A stretch of DNA of 64,000 nucleotides from positions 15,099,001 to 15,163,000 of the forward strand of contig NC_091094.1 of the NCBI RefSeq assembly GCF_024713975.1, written 5' to 3'. Below are positions 1 through 11,012 of the stretch, piece by piece. A program made the translations under genes and the position numbers. The notes under the pieces were generated by a model. The model saw only the letters and a program-made list of their open reading frames with translations, did no database searches and was not told where the DNA came from. Every line of letters starts with the position of its first letter. Position 1 is the stretch's first letter. This stretch comes from Paralichthys olivaceus. Taxonomy: Eukaryota > Chordata > Actinopteri > Pleuronectiformes > Paralichthyidae.

Positions 1-929
1 ACAGTACTGCACTTCATTAACTTGCTGATCTGGTCTGCAGATTTAAATAAAACTTCTAAAAAAGTCCCATTTTCCAGATTGAAGCTTGAACAAGATCAGA
101 CCTTTGTGGTAGTTGCCCCTAAACTGTTGATCACTCCATCCCTCCACATCATGAACTCACCAACTCTGGACACTCATTTTTACTGTCTGGCTTTTGAAAC
201 AGGCATAGCCTTTATTTTATGTGGATATTTTGTTTTTTAACTTAGTTTCTGAATGTCTTATTCTTAGGTCAATGTCTTATTTTTCAGATAAATTGACTTT
301 ACCTGACTTGACATGTTTTACTGTTTTATTCTTCCAAGTTTAAGATGTGATACTGTTTGTCTCTGATATTTCCTTGAATTCAAACTAAAGTGGAAGTTTC
401 CTTAAGGGCTTTGAAAATGTGCTTCAAAAATACCGTAGCCAGAGTCTTATTTCATTCAATGATCTGTGTCTGATGACTTGCTGAACCTGTATTTATGGAC
501 ATGACGGTGTGACTGATGTATCCTGGAAAACTGGTAGGGTTGCCCTGCAGGCTGAAAGTGCATTTTAGATGTTTTGTTGTTCGTTATGTGCTCCTGCATT
601 TACACTAGCCTTTTATACTTGATGTTGGAATGGACAATATAATTACACACACAACTATAAACACATATAGTCCTGGGTCACAGAGTGCAGACACACACAA
701 GTTTCATAAAATTGTGCTTTCCGTCTCACACGATTAAGAATTGCATTTTACGGTTTAATAATAAGGTCAGACACAATGTCCCAATGTTTATACTGGGTAA
801 CACAGAAACCTTGCTATCAGAGATACGAGGTAATCTCTATCTCTAAGATCTCTAAGAAAAACTTTTTTTTTGAGGGGGGGGGGGGTTATTTACATGAACC
901 AACACTTTAGTTTTATTGCCAAGTTTATC
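1..929. other. Gene-free AT-rich flank
   Basis: I see no exon, RNA gene or recognisable transposon protein here. The stretch is AT-rich and contains the first half of a 109-bp direct duplication (591-699) and a short T/G homopolymer tract near 865-887. Short reading frames lack splice sites or recognisable motifs. Confidence 0.6.
591..699 (+). repeat. Direct duplication, copy 1
   Basis: About 109 bp starting CTCCTGCATTTACAC and ending in GTGCAGACACACAC. It is nearly repeated at 1547-1654 in the same orientation, with roughly a dozen differences. It contains an imperfect CA tract. No coding content is evident. It could be a local tandem duplication or two copies of a dispersed repeat. Confidence 0.75.
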
Positions 930-1278
930 TTAAAGGTTAAGTGAGTAGAATTTAGTGACATCTAGTGGTGAAGTTGCATGTTGCAGCTGAATACCCCTCA
1001 CCCTCCACTTCCTGAAATACAAGAGAATCTGTACTTCAGTTGTCATAAAAACATATTTAAAACTCAACTCAGTTTGGATTACTGTAACAAACATGGTGGC
1101 CTCTGTAAAGAGAACCCACTCTCTATGTAAATATAAAGTATTTGGATATAAAGAACCCATTCTAAGGTAAAGAAAAAAACAAGTTGTACATTTTAGATGA
1201 AACATCACTAGGATTATTTTATATTCAATTTCTGCCAATAGATCCCTTTGACCCAAATGTTACACACTGGACCTTTAA
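930..1278 (+). mobile_element. MITE family 1, copy A
   Basis: A non-autonomous short TIR element. It begins TTAAAGGTTAAGTGAGTAG and ends TACACACTGGACCTTTAA, so the termini are imperfect inverted repeats with TTAA at both edges. Internal landmarks shared with the other copies are ACATCTAGTGGTGAAGTTGC, GTTGCAGCTGAA and CTGCCAATAGATCCCTTT. This copy has drifted at the 5' terminus and its central motif reads ATGGTGGCC. Confidence 0.85.
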
Positions 1279-2885
1279 CTACTTACTGTAACTTTTGTAC
1301 TTGGCTTCATTAGGGGTGTATCTAAGACCAGATCCAGACCTAAATTCAGAATCTAAATGTCAGGTTGATAATTTGTCTCCGAAAACACTTTTTATCTTAT
1401 TTGCTGAATTCTTCTTCACGTCCCGCTAGGCATCAATAAATAAAGTAAAAAAGTGGGGGGGAAAGCTGTTGTTTGTGGCCCTTGACTGAAGCTTCAAACA
1501 GTAACTCGCCTCTCCACTGCGCTCCGACAGGGTCCTCTGTACTTTACTCCTGCATTTACACGAGCCTTTTTTACTTGATGTTGGAACGGACTGTATAATC
1601 ACACACACAACTATAAACACACACAGTCCTGGGTCACAGAGTGCAGACACACACCAGAGCTATGTGTGTCGTCTGGCTTGGGTCCACTGGGACAGCTGAG
1701 GTACGAACCAGGCGATGGACGCAGCAGCAGAATGCCACATTAGTCCCCCCCCTGTTGTACCAACACACTCGCACACAGACAACACATGCCCCCACATGCA
1801 CAAAAGCAGACTCTGGCCTTCTGTTCCTTACTCATATGCACACAAAGACACACTCACAGCTGAGCTCACACTAGTCACACACACAAATGCACAGCTGAGC
1901 ACATGTCTATACAGGCTGAACAGATGCAAATGGTTGGTAGAGGTGGAGTTGTGCTCCAGAACCATTTGCCCACCCAACCCACCAATCTACATTCCACACA
2001 GACTGCAGGGTAGAGGAGCCGTGCACATGTGCATGCTATGGGATTTATCTGTAAAAGGCATTTTGTCGAGACCTTTAACTTTGACTGAAACTTCAGCGGC
2101 CTGTCTGTCTGTCTGTCCCTATACTGTATTTGTTGCCTGCATATGAAGCCCCTCCCCCCATTTGCTGGTTTTCAGTTTCCTCGTCTGTTTACATGACCCG
2201 GTTGGGTCACCATTGGGACTGGAATAGAGGATGACTACCGCCCTGTCCTCACAGATGAATCTGACTGTCTGTTTCACTATAAGAGTGTGTTTATGTGTGT
2301 GTAGGTTTGCATGTGTTTTTATGGTTGTGTCTCTCCACTGCTCTTATAGCCTGAAGGTTGCAGGTCTGCATAGCAACACTGGGCAGAAGCTCTGAGGGGA
2401 CATCGAAGCCAGTGTTTCGAAATATATCTGTGAACCCACCCACTCAAAAAAGCTCCATGGAGGTTGTTTTCCAGTCTGGTGAATAAAATAGGAGGTGGAT
2501 TTATATATTTATTATCAAACACATACATTTAAAGCTTATTTTTGTGATTGATCTAAAGACCACTGCATATTGAAACTTGCTATTATGTCCTCTGATATTG
2601 CACAAAACAATATAATTTTCCGTCTGAGCCATAACAAGCACACGACTAAATTCTGGCACAGAACATCTGATTCATCTCTATGTCTTCACACTTTGTGTTG
2701 CCTGTTTTTTCTTTACACAAGACATACACATTAAGACAGGATAATAAGAAAGAAACGTAAGGCACTATAAAAAAGATGGTCAATAAATGTTACAGTATTG
2801 TCACTACAATATGAATGATCAGTTCCAAATGTAACTTGGCAACAGGGAATATTTAAGCCTCATTTCTGTTCACAGACATTATGAT
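1279..2885. other. Gene-free spacer with CA-rich tracts
   Basis: It holds the second copy of the 109-bp duplication and CA-rich low-complexity sequence around 1750-1900. The open frames at 1641-2146 are driven by CA/CT repeats and show no protein-family features. No exon supported. Confidence 0.55.
1547..1654 (+). repeat. Direct duplication, copy 2
   Basis: Second copy of the unit at 591-699, about 956 bp downstream and in the same orientation. The shared stretch includes CAGTCCTGGGTCACAGAG before the terminal CA tract. Confidence 0.75.
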
Positions 2886-3220
2886 TTAAAGGATCAGTGT
2901 GTAGAATTTAGTGACATCTAGTGGTGAAGTTGGAGTTGCAGCTGAATACCCCTAACTTCACTTCCCCCTTTCAAACATGAAAGAGAACTTGTGGAAACCT
3001 TCAGTCGTTATAGAAGACTCAAAAGGTGTTTGGATGACTGTAAAAACATGGCGGCCTCTGCAGAGAGCACCTGCTCCTGATGTAAATATAGAAGGGCCCA
3101 TTCTGGGGTAAAGAAAACAACAAATCATACAATTTAAATGAAAACATCACTAGGACTATTTTATATTCAATTTCTGCCAATCGATCCCTTTCACCTTGAT
3201 CTTACACACTGGACCTTTAA
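2886..3220 (+). mobile_element. MITE family 1, copy B
   Basis: Starts TTAAAGGATCAGTGTGTAG and ends CACACTGGACCTTTAA. This copy keeps an intact ACATGGCGGCC motif (ATGGCGGC at 3048-3055), which matches the core of the YY1 consensus. The internal order of landmarks matches the other six copies. Confidence 0.88.
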
Positions 3221-4570
3221 GAGAATCTATCCGCTCCTGTCTGCCTTGTATTTCTGTGCCAGTGTTCTTAGCTCACCCTGTGTGATTAGGGGAGGTGGAG
3301 AGTGCATGTCCTTATATGTACTCCATTACCACTGAAGCCATAAACAGCTCCTTCATCCCACACTGCCAAACTACTGTCCTCAGAAGACGTTGGGAAAACA
3401 CAAATGGGATACTATTGTGGCTGCGGTCTCCTCTTTGGTTGCTCTCTTCTTTATTCCCTCACACACAAACACCCACAAACACCCACACACACAAACACAC
3501 ACACAGCCATGGTTAACGTATATTCTGATAAGCACTGATCACTTATCAGATGCGACAGGAGCTTTGTCATCCTCATTGTGTAGCTGTCACTGACAGAATG
3601 GCGCTGGCAGGTTATCTGCGACGAAAGCTGTCCCATGTCCCAATGTCTGGTAATGCACCTGCAATCTGGATACTGTTGTCACAACCTTTCTGTTGCTGGG
3701 TAAATTAGATGTTTATGGTCAGTTTCAGGTTTCATGGAGTAGACAGGACAACCTTTAGCAGGGAATTTCGGAGACAGTCATCTTCTCACGTTTCTGGCCT
3801 TCGTTGCTGAGCTTCCTTTAATTTATGGTCTCAGCATTCAGGCTAATCCATCAATGTTCTAGATATTTGCAAATCAGGAGAACTACACTCCTAAAGGAAC
3901 AAAGATTGAGCAAAAGAACGTGGTAATGGCTGCTACTGCCTGTCCCTCCATGTTTGAGGTTGTATGTGCATGTGAACACGTTACAGGCTCTTGTTGCTGT
4001 GTGTGCATTTGCATCTAGAGAGTAAACACACACCCGCCAGTTTCTGTCACATGCTCTATCTTGTTTGTGCTCTTACTGAAGCGGCTTTCCAAGTATGAAT
4101 TCAATGTGGCCCAGTGTTATTCAGCAGGAACAAACAATTCTGTGAAATTGGCATTTTGTGCTACTGCTGGTCAACAAGAACAGGTTAGTGTGCATTAGTC
4201 GGCCCATCTGTTCTTTGAATGCTCTCGTAACAGTGGATACTTGGTAAGATAATTCAGTACTGATTAAAGTAAATCTAGTTTGAAGATGACACACTGTATT
4301 ACTGTGTCAATGGAGACAAAGGCTCCATTGAAATGCTCACTGAGAGTATTGAACAGGACTGTAAATAGCAATATTTACAGGACAAGATGGCACAGCTAGT
4401 GGACATGGTGGATACTGTATTTTATAATGTTTGTGTGTCGTGCTGTGTATTCTCTCAGGCGTCCTCTTTCCTCTGAAGCAGCTGCTGGGTAGGTTGTCGT
4501 CCTCAGACTTTTTTCCATGGCACTGTAGCCAGTTTCCGTCTGCTTCTGACAGGAAACATGCTGACCTACT

Positions 4571-4614
4571 GAGGAAGAGGAGAGGAGGAGGAGAGGAGGG
4601 GAGGAGAGGAGGAA
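4571..4614 (+). repeat. Polypurine tract
   Basis: 44 uninterrupted purines of GAGG/AGGAG type. Such homopurine stretches can adopt triplex structure; here that is inference. It lies about 75 bp upstream of a CA/CT array. Confidence 0.8.
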
Positions 4615-4689
4615 TCTCCCCAGAAGTCAAAACGATGATTGCACTTTGCTTCGTAAACTCTTTTTTTGTCTGTCTCCCTCTGTGTCTGG

Positions 4690-4711
4690 GACACACACAC
4701 ACACACACACA

Positions 4712-4747
<36 letters not shown>

Positions 4748-4760
4748 TACACTCACACAC
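4690..4760 (+). repeat. Compound (CA)n(CT)n(CA)n microsatellite
   Basis: A CA run, then a CT run, then a further interrupted CA run. Open frames across it (4337-4853, both strands) come from the repeat. Confidence 0.9.
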
Positions 4761-4980
4761 AGTCGTGTCTCCATGACTTCAGAGGACACTACATTGACAT
4801 TCATTTCTCAGGGACTTTCTCCAACCTTTAGTTACTTAACCATAATTGCCTAACCCTAACCTAAACTTACCTTAAAACATGTCTTCACCTTAAACTGTAT
4901 TGATCAACACTATTTTTTGACAAGTCCCCAATATGATTATGTAAGCATTTATAGCTCCCCGCAATAGGTGTATATGGATC

Positions 4981-4983
4981 TCA

Positions 4984-5024
<41 letters not shown>

Positions 5025-5026
5025 AC
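4981..5026 (+). repeat. Compound (CT)n(CA)n microsatellite
   Basis: A CT run of about 9 units followed by about 13 CA units. Confidence 0.9.
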
Positions 5027-5514
5027 TGATGAGCCATCAGCTCAGCATCAATAATTCAGTCATTCTGCACAGAGTTAATGTTTGTTTCACTGAACACAGA
5101 CTCTGTGCTATAATAAGATCCGAGCAACAGTGCTGAGAGGAAAACTGGCTGCTTCACAAAACATCACAAAGATCAGACAACTGAGACTTATCGGTTCACT
5201 ACAAGGCTGCAGCTGGGTAGCTTCACTTAGCGCACAGCTATCCTGGCTCTGTCCAATTGTTAAAAAGCTAAGGTTTATTAATTATCTCATAATATGTTCT
5301 TTGTTTAGTTCATACAGAACCCAAAGTATATGACAATTTGCTGTTTTACAAGGGGTTATCTGTTATATACCAACTCTCCTCAGGAAGGAGCTTGTTGCCT
5401 GGAAACAGGTCAGAACTAGAACACAGTACATAACCCCCTGGAGTTAGTTACCTTTGGACAGAGCCAGGCTGTTTGCCCCTGATTCCAGTCTAGCTAATCC
5501 AAATTTAAGCTAAC

Positions 5515-5900
5515 AGGTAAAATACAGAGAATTGGCGGAGTTTACCTGCAGTTTACCTTTCACACATACGCAACACAGCAGGAGGTTATCTCAACAGCAA
5601 CCGATCCTCAGCATAATTCAGGCAAGAGGTGGAGCAGGAAGTGATGTATTCATTCCACTGTGTAGATCATGTGATTTTCTTGACAACACACAGACATGTC
5701 AGCTGTTATCACCACAAACACTCTTCGTCAGTGTCTTCTATGTGTGTGATATTTGTTTTTTTTTATGTTTTTTAAATTTTTGCCTGACCTGTCAAGTGTT
5801 AGAAGCCTCCTTCCCCTGGATTTCTACAGACATTATACTGGGAGGCCAGCCAGATAAAGTCTGTGGAAACTGCGGAGCATCTCACTCGGACATTTGCGTT
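5515..5900 (+). mobile_element. Dispersed repeat family 2, copy 1
   Basis: Shares ordered blocks with 28700-29110 and, more weakly, with 50580-51010: GAGAATTGGC, TTCACACATACGCAACA, CAACAGCAAC, AAGTGGAGCAG-like sequence, a GTAGATCATGTGA block and GGATTTCTACAGACATTATAC. It is probably an old non-autonomous DNA element. No coding capacity was seen and its ends were not resolved. Confidence 0.6.
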
Positions 5901-7677
5901 CACACCTGCACATCCTACGGAGGAACTGGGAACCGGCCTACAGGAGTGAACAGAGGTAGCCTCCATGTTCTCTGGCTACAGTGAGTCCTGAGTTCAAGAG
6001 TTCAGGGCTTAACGTTACTAATCCTGTCAGCTGATGAAATGTACACTGGAAACGTGAGGCGGGCGATGCTGCATTTTGTATGTACAGTCAGGGTGGTATA
6101 GGTGGAAACTCCATTATGATGTCTATACATGTATCTTGGGTGAAAATGACCTGAGTTCACATTTTTCGATAAGCAGGTGTGTGTTTGTGTGTCCACTTGG
6201 ACATATTGTTTATGTACTATGCTAGGAACTAGTTGGCATTCGGCATAACAGGACATGATATTGGCCGAAGGAGCTATATGTTTGAGGAGTGGGCTCCAGG
6301 AATGGAAATCCTAACCAGTGGGGCATGCTGGTCTGTGGTTCGTACAACCGTACAAGGGCATAGTGAAGGCAGAGCACCATCGTACCAGTCTGACACATCT
6401 ATGTGGGAGAGTGTGTGTGTGTGTGCATCTGTGGTGGTGGTGGTGGTTGGGGGGTGATGGGGCAGCAGTGCCAGCTGGGCAGCTTAAAAATAGTGCACAG
6501 TGGAGGATTGCAATTGCACGGGACTCTAGGCACCCATGAGCACCAGTCCAGTAGTAATTCACAGCGGATTTCTATCAGCTCCTGGTGACTGATGAGACAA
6601 GAGAGGATAATATTTAATTGAGTTGTCTCATGGGGACAACCGACCTGTCCGTCTTTAAGAATAGGACACTGGTAGGAGAGGAGAGAGGGCACTGCTTGCA
6701 ATTGAGGGGCCGATGTTTTGGTTATTTAAATCTGTGTTGCAGGTATCAGTAAGATAAGGGCTGTGGTGTCTGCATTGAAATGAGTTGAGCAGGGTTGCAG
6801 GGGCACTGGGGCAGTAGATTGAGTGTAGGAGGTGAAACGTGATGGGGATCAGACTGGCAGGATTAAAGAGCACTGCACTGACCTCTGCTAATGCACAGAA
6901 CAGAGGAGAGGGATGAAGAACCAACGGGAGGCTACAGGAACAGCTGCTCATTAAAGACGGACCAGCACGCTACACGCCCCCCATCGCGTCACACACACTC
7001 ATGCACCCTTATCAGTACATCTGCACACGCATGCATATACAAATAAATACATGCTAGTGTGCGCACATGCAACATACAAAAAGTGATTTGAATTGGAAGA
7101 TAATCTCATGCACAAAGTGGCTCTGTCACCTCACGTAATCTCAGTTGAGATTAGATGGATTATTGGATTACAAGAGTGAGAGAGAGAGACAGACAGGCAG
7201 AAAAAAGATTGAGGGCTGAAATTTACATTTGGAGAACACTGTTTTATTGTATTTAAATATTGTTATGTAATAATATTATCGTTATTCATTTTCAGTTGGA
7301 CAGTGTTTCTTCACGTATGTGTATAGTAAACTTGTGACTTCTAAAATGTGATGTCTGCTATGACATTAAATTTTTTTTTGCTCAGGGTCTGTCATGTCCA
7401 TGTGGTAAGAAAGCTCTACTGCCAGCTACAGGTTATCTTATCTTAAGCATAAAGACTGGAAACAGAGAAACAGGTAGCCTGGTAAAATCAAAATTTTAAA
7501 AATGTTGAATTGCTTCTTAGATTACTGATTTGTGAGGAAGAGCACAATAAAGAATAGTGACAAGACAAACCAAAAAATGTACCTTTTAAGAAGTATGTGG
7601 AAAAACTGTACCATTCACATGTTAGGATTCAAGAAAATAAAAAGATGTGTGTTGTCATTGAGAGGATATTTACTTGG
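5901..7677. other. Gene-free spacer
   Basis: I see no exon or recognisable mobile element. A GT/GGT-rich patch at 6405-6455 causes overlapping short frames on both strands. The rest is ordinary AT-rich sequence. Confidence 0.5.
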
Positions 7678-8282
7678 TGTCACAGAACGAAGAGCAGGAG
7701 GACCCAAATGCAGGAGTAACAGGTTCGGGTGAAAATCCTTTAATGTAAGCCAAATAAAAAAGAGAAGAAAACAAGTGGAGAAAAAAGGCAGTGTCCAAAA
7801 TCAAAACATTTTGAAGTGTCTGTATGTTTGTGTGTGTGAGTGTGTATCTTTCCTGCTGGACTGGGTTAGCGGCCTACACTGAGTCATGGGAGAGAAAAAC
7901 CAGCAGGGCGTTGTTATGGCTGTCAGGAAGTCAACGTTGCGCCAAAGCACCAATAACTGCAGAGACCTTCTCTGGGCAGAAGAACAGGAGCACCCTGGCA
8001 CTCCATGTCCCTGAGTGTAGGCAGAATCAGACCTGAGTATATGTACGCTAAATGTGAGAAAGAAACACAAGACCGAGAGCCAACAAGTATGTGAGTGAAA
8101 AAGAGAAGTGGGTGCGAGTGTGTACGTATCTGTGTGTACGGTTGTTTGTTTGCAGGGTGGAAATTTCATTACAGCTGAGTAGGGCAGAAGACGACCTGGC
8201 AACAGAAGTGGGCTAAATAACTGTCCACTGTCATCAAACAGCCTCTTGTTTATTAGGGGGAGACAGGAATGTCCATGTGACA
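7678..8282. mobile_element. Possible LTR- or TIR-type repeat
   Basis: The block is bounded by TGTCACAGAACG at its left and ATGTGACA at its right, a TG...CA / inverted TGTCAC terminus. On the minus strand it contains CTAATAAAC, a possible poly(A) signal. No target-site duplication is visible (CTTGG versus AAAAC), so the boundaries and class are uncertain. Confidence 0.35.
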
Positions 8283-10734
8283 AAAACGTGAGAGCTCACA
8301 CGTAAGCTAACAAGCTCTTGTCCCACTAACCCAGAAAGAAAGAAAGAAAGAACATCTTTCTAGTCTATTAAACCAAATTTCATCCGCAAAGTTTTTGTTT
8401 TGCTTTTACTTTTCTCTCTATCTCTTTGTTTCTGTTTCAGTCGCCCAACGCTCACCCTCTCCTCTCAGCTCCAGAGCAGGCCTAGAGTCAGCACACAAGA
8501 CCGCCGGGGGCTCTCGTGCCCCTGTGGGGACCAATGTGGTTCAGTCTCTTCTGCTCACAGATGAGAGGGGGATTCCGGCGGCGGTCACATGCTCCCCTGC
8601 AGGGCTAAAGAGGAGGCCAGCCATTTCATGGATGAGAAGCCATACATGGTGTCCTTTATGTGGATGCATGTGCACAATTCTGGTGGCATTGTGCTGTTCT
8701 TCTGTTAAAGGCCACCTGTACAGGACGCTTGCCTTTTCATGTTTGGTTTCACATGTGCTGGTGTTAATGTGTGCGTGAGAGAGAGAGAGTAATGTGTTTG
8801 TTCTTGGTCCTCAGGGCTTTGAGTGTTCCATAGGCATAAATGGAATGAATCAATATTGCAGTTGTACTGAAATATATATGAGATGTGTTAATAATTATCT
8901 GCAATAGACTCCTGCAGCACACACTCAATAAAACCACAGTAATCTCCTGCAGGTTGTGGTGCACTTCCATCTCCAGAGGCCTGTGTTGCAGGTTTGGAAT
9001 TGACTTTGAGGACTTTTTCACTCTATCACAACACTGGCTTGCCTTGAAGCTGATAGCATCTAGGACTCCTTGCTGCGGTTTTTACGACCTTGTGCATCTG
9101 TGTGAAACTAAGAAAGAGAGAAGGCATCTGAGAGAAGGAAGGAAAGACAAAGAGGGACCTCAGTCTGCTGGTGCCCTCAAGAGCTGTTTACTCCAATACA
9201 TGCATCTCAAACGAAAGCAGAATATGCAAACCTCTCCTGTAGAGTTTTATCATGTTTCACTTATTTGAACAAGGCCAGGAGCAAATAACGACACAAATAA
9301 ACTTGAAGTGAACGGTTCCACAGACAGACAGACCTATAGACAAGGCTCCTATAGTTCTATAGTTCTAGTTTCTGCAGTCTCTCATGAGGCGAAGTGAAGA
9401 CAGGCTGTGTGTAAACAAATGCATCTCAGTCGTTGAAAGATGCAGATAAAGCAGGGTAAGATGAGATCATATGTAAATATTGGTATCATCAGGGGGTGTG
9501 TGTCTGTCTGCATGTACCAGAGGGGTGAGCAGGTTCAACAGGTCCCATGTTGGGTGCGATGCCGAGAGTGTTCAGGTGCTAGAATCCTATATCCGAGCCA
9601 GTGCTGACCATGGGTCTATATCAAGAGCCGGCTTGGGTTTCAGCCCCCGGGCGATGATGGAGGATTATTCTGAGAAAGACGGGTTCTGGCCATGCAGCCT
9701 GAAATAACTGATCCGACCCAGCTCGTGCAATAATGAAGAGCAGGGGGAGGAGAGGGGGGAAAGATGGAGTGAGACGCACCTCCTACCCCTGAGATTTCCT
9801 TCCTGTCAGGAAGTTAAAAGAAGTGCTGTGAAACAGGAGAGAGTCTCAGGGGAGCGTTCTGGGAAGCAGCAGAGAAAAGGAAAATGTCAGCATGCCAGAT
9901 TCTGAATCTCTGTTCACAGGCCATGCATTCCTGATTCTTTGTAGACCAGGACAAACTTTGGGACACTGACAACTAAGCTGTCAGTTTAGGGCCGAAATCC
10001 TCCATGGACAGTTGGAGCGACATGAGCGTTCTGGTCTTTGATAGCGAATAAAAAGATTAAAAATTTGGAGCCAGGACACTTTCCCAGGGGACAGCACTGT
10101 AATGAACAGGTTGTTCTGGGTGTCTGCGGAGCAGCATACGCCCAGAGCTATGAAAAACAAACGTAACTCAATAGATTGGGTTAAATCATCAGCACAAAGC
10201 TGTCAAAGCACAGGCGACGGTTTTTAGTTTCAGAGCCCTCTTTCATACAAAACATGTGTGTCTGTTCTTGTGCATAGGTGTACTCTGTGTATATAAGGAT
10301 TTATGAGCACATGTGATGTAAATCTCTTACATAACTTTGCATAATAACAATGAAATTGATCCAAGGACCATGTCACTTATTCATGTTCTGCAGACAAAAT
10401 TCTCTTGGTTGCGACGTTAGAAAGGTTATATAACTATCCTTATAGTAAATTCGATTATTTAACATACACTGTAACTCGAGACATTTATTTTTGCACAGTT
10501 GCCTTCAGGTCATTCTCTGTAAAACTTGGGAGTACAGGTGAAACATAATATTTGTCCAAGACATACCTGAAACTTTCAGGTATTTCATTACATAATGTCA
10601 TGGTGTTTGTGCATAATGAATATTCACACAGAAGAAATATCTGCATTCTAATGGGTAAAACATATTAAAGATAACTATGTATTTGTTTAGTTTTTTAAAT
10701 TTCAAAACTATTTTTTAATCTCTTGGTCTTTTAT
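8283..10734. other. Unassigned block, locally GC-richer
   Basis: This stretch matches none of the window's repeat families. A strong acceptor-like pyrimidine tract ending in CAG at 8440 precedes about 230 bp of GC-richer sequence. A second GC-richer patch spans about 9480-10050. One frame stays open through 8395-8778, but the protein resembles no family I recognise. Candidates are a non-coding RNA exon, a regulatory block or an unrecognised repeat. Confidence 0.35.
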
Positions 10735-11012
10735 CAATCCATCCATTATCTATACTGTTTATCCTGTGGGGCTCGCAGGGGTTGGGACTGGAGTCAATCC
10801 CAACTGACTTTGGGAGAGAGGTGGGTCACACCCTGGACAGGTCACCAGTGTGTCACAGTGCATATACAGCATGTCTCTGTGTGGGAGGTCAAAGCAGTGG
10901 GAGGAAGCCATAAAGACACAGTACATGCAAACTTCACCTAAACACCCAACCAGGATTCAAACCAAGAACCTCCTTGTATTGAGTGCTCACCACTGCACCA
11001 TCATGCCGCCTG
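10735..11012 (+). repeat. CCATCCATTATC-type teleost repeat, copy 1
   Basis: Begins ATCCATCCATTATCTATAC and continues through CACCCTGGACAGGTCACCAG to CACCACTGCACCATCATGCC. This layout is the very common dispersed repeat of fish genomes, from general knowledge. No coding capacity. Confidence 0.8.

Larger units (their letters stand above)
3221..5500. other. Gene-free, microsatellite-rich spacer
   Basis: Low-complexity tracts dominate: CA-rich sequence at about 3463-3506, a purine tract at 4571-4614, CA/CT arrays at 4690-4760 and a CT/CA array at 4981-5026. No exon or RNA gene could be supported on either strand. Confidence 0.55.

Noticed and set aside
4337..4853. Long overlapping open frames on both strands (140-155 codons)
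   Set aside because: They are created by CA/CT repeats and a purine tract; the proteins are Thr-His, Cys-Val or Ser-Leu runs with no domain.
7801..8283. 160-codon minus frame
   Set aside because: It lies within a probable repeat bounded by TGTCAC/GTGACA; no protein motif.
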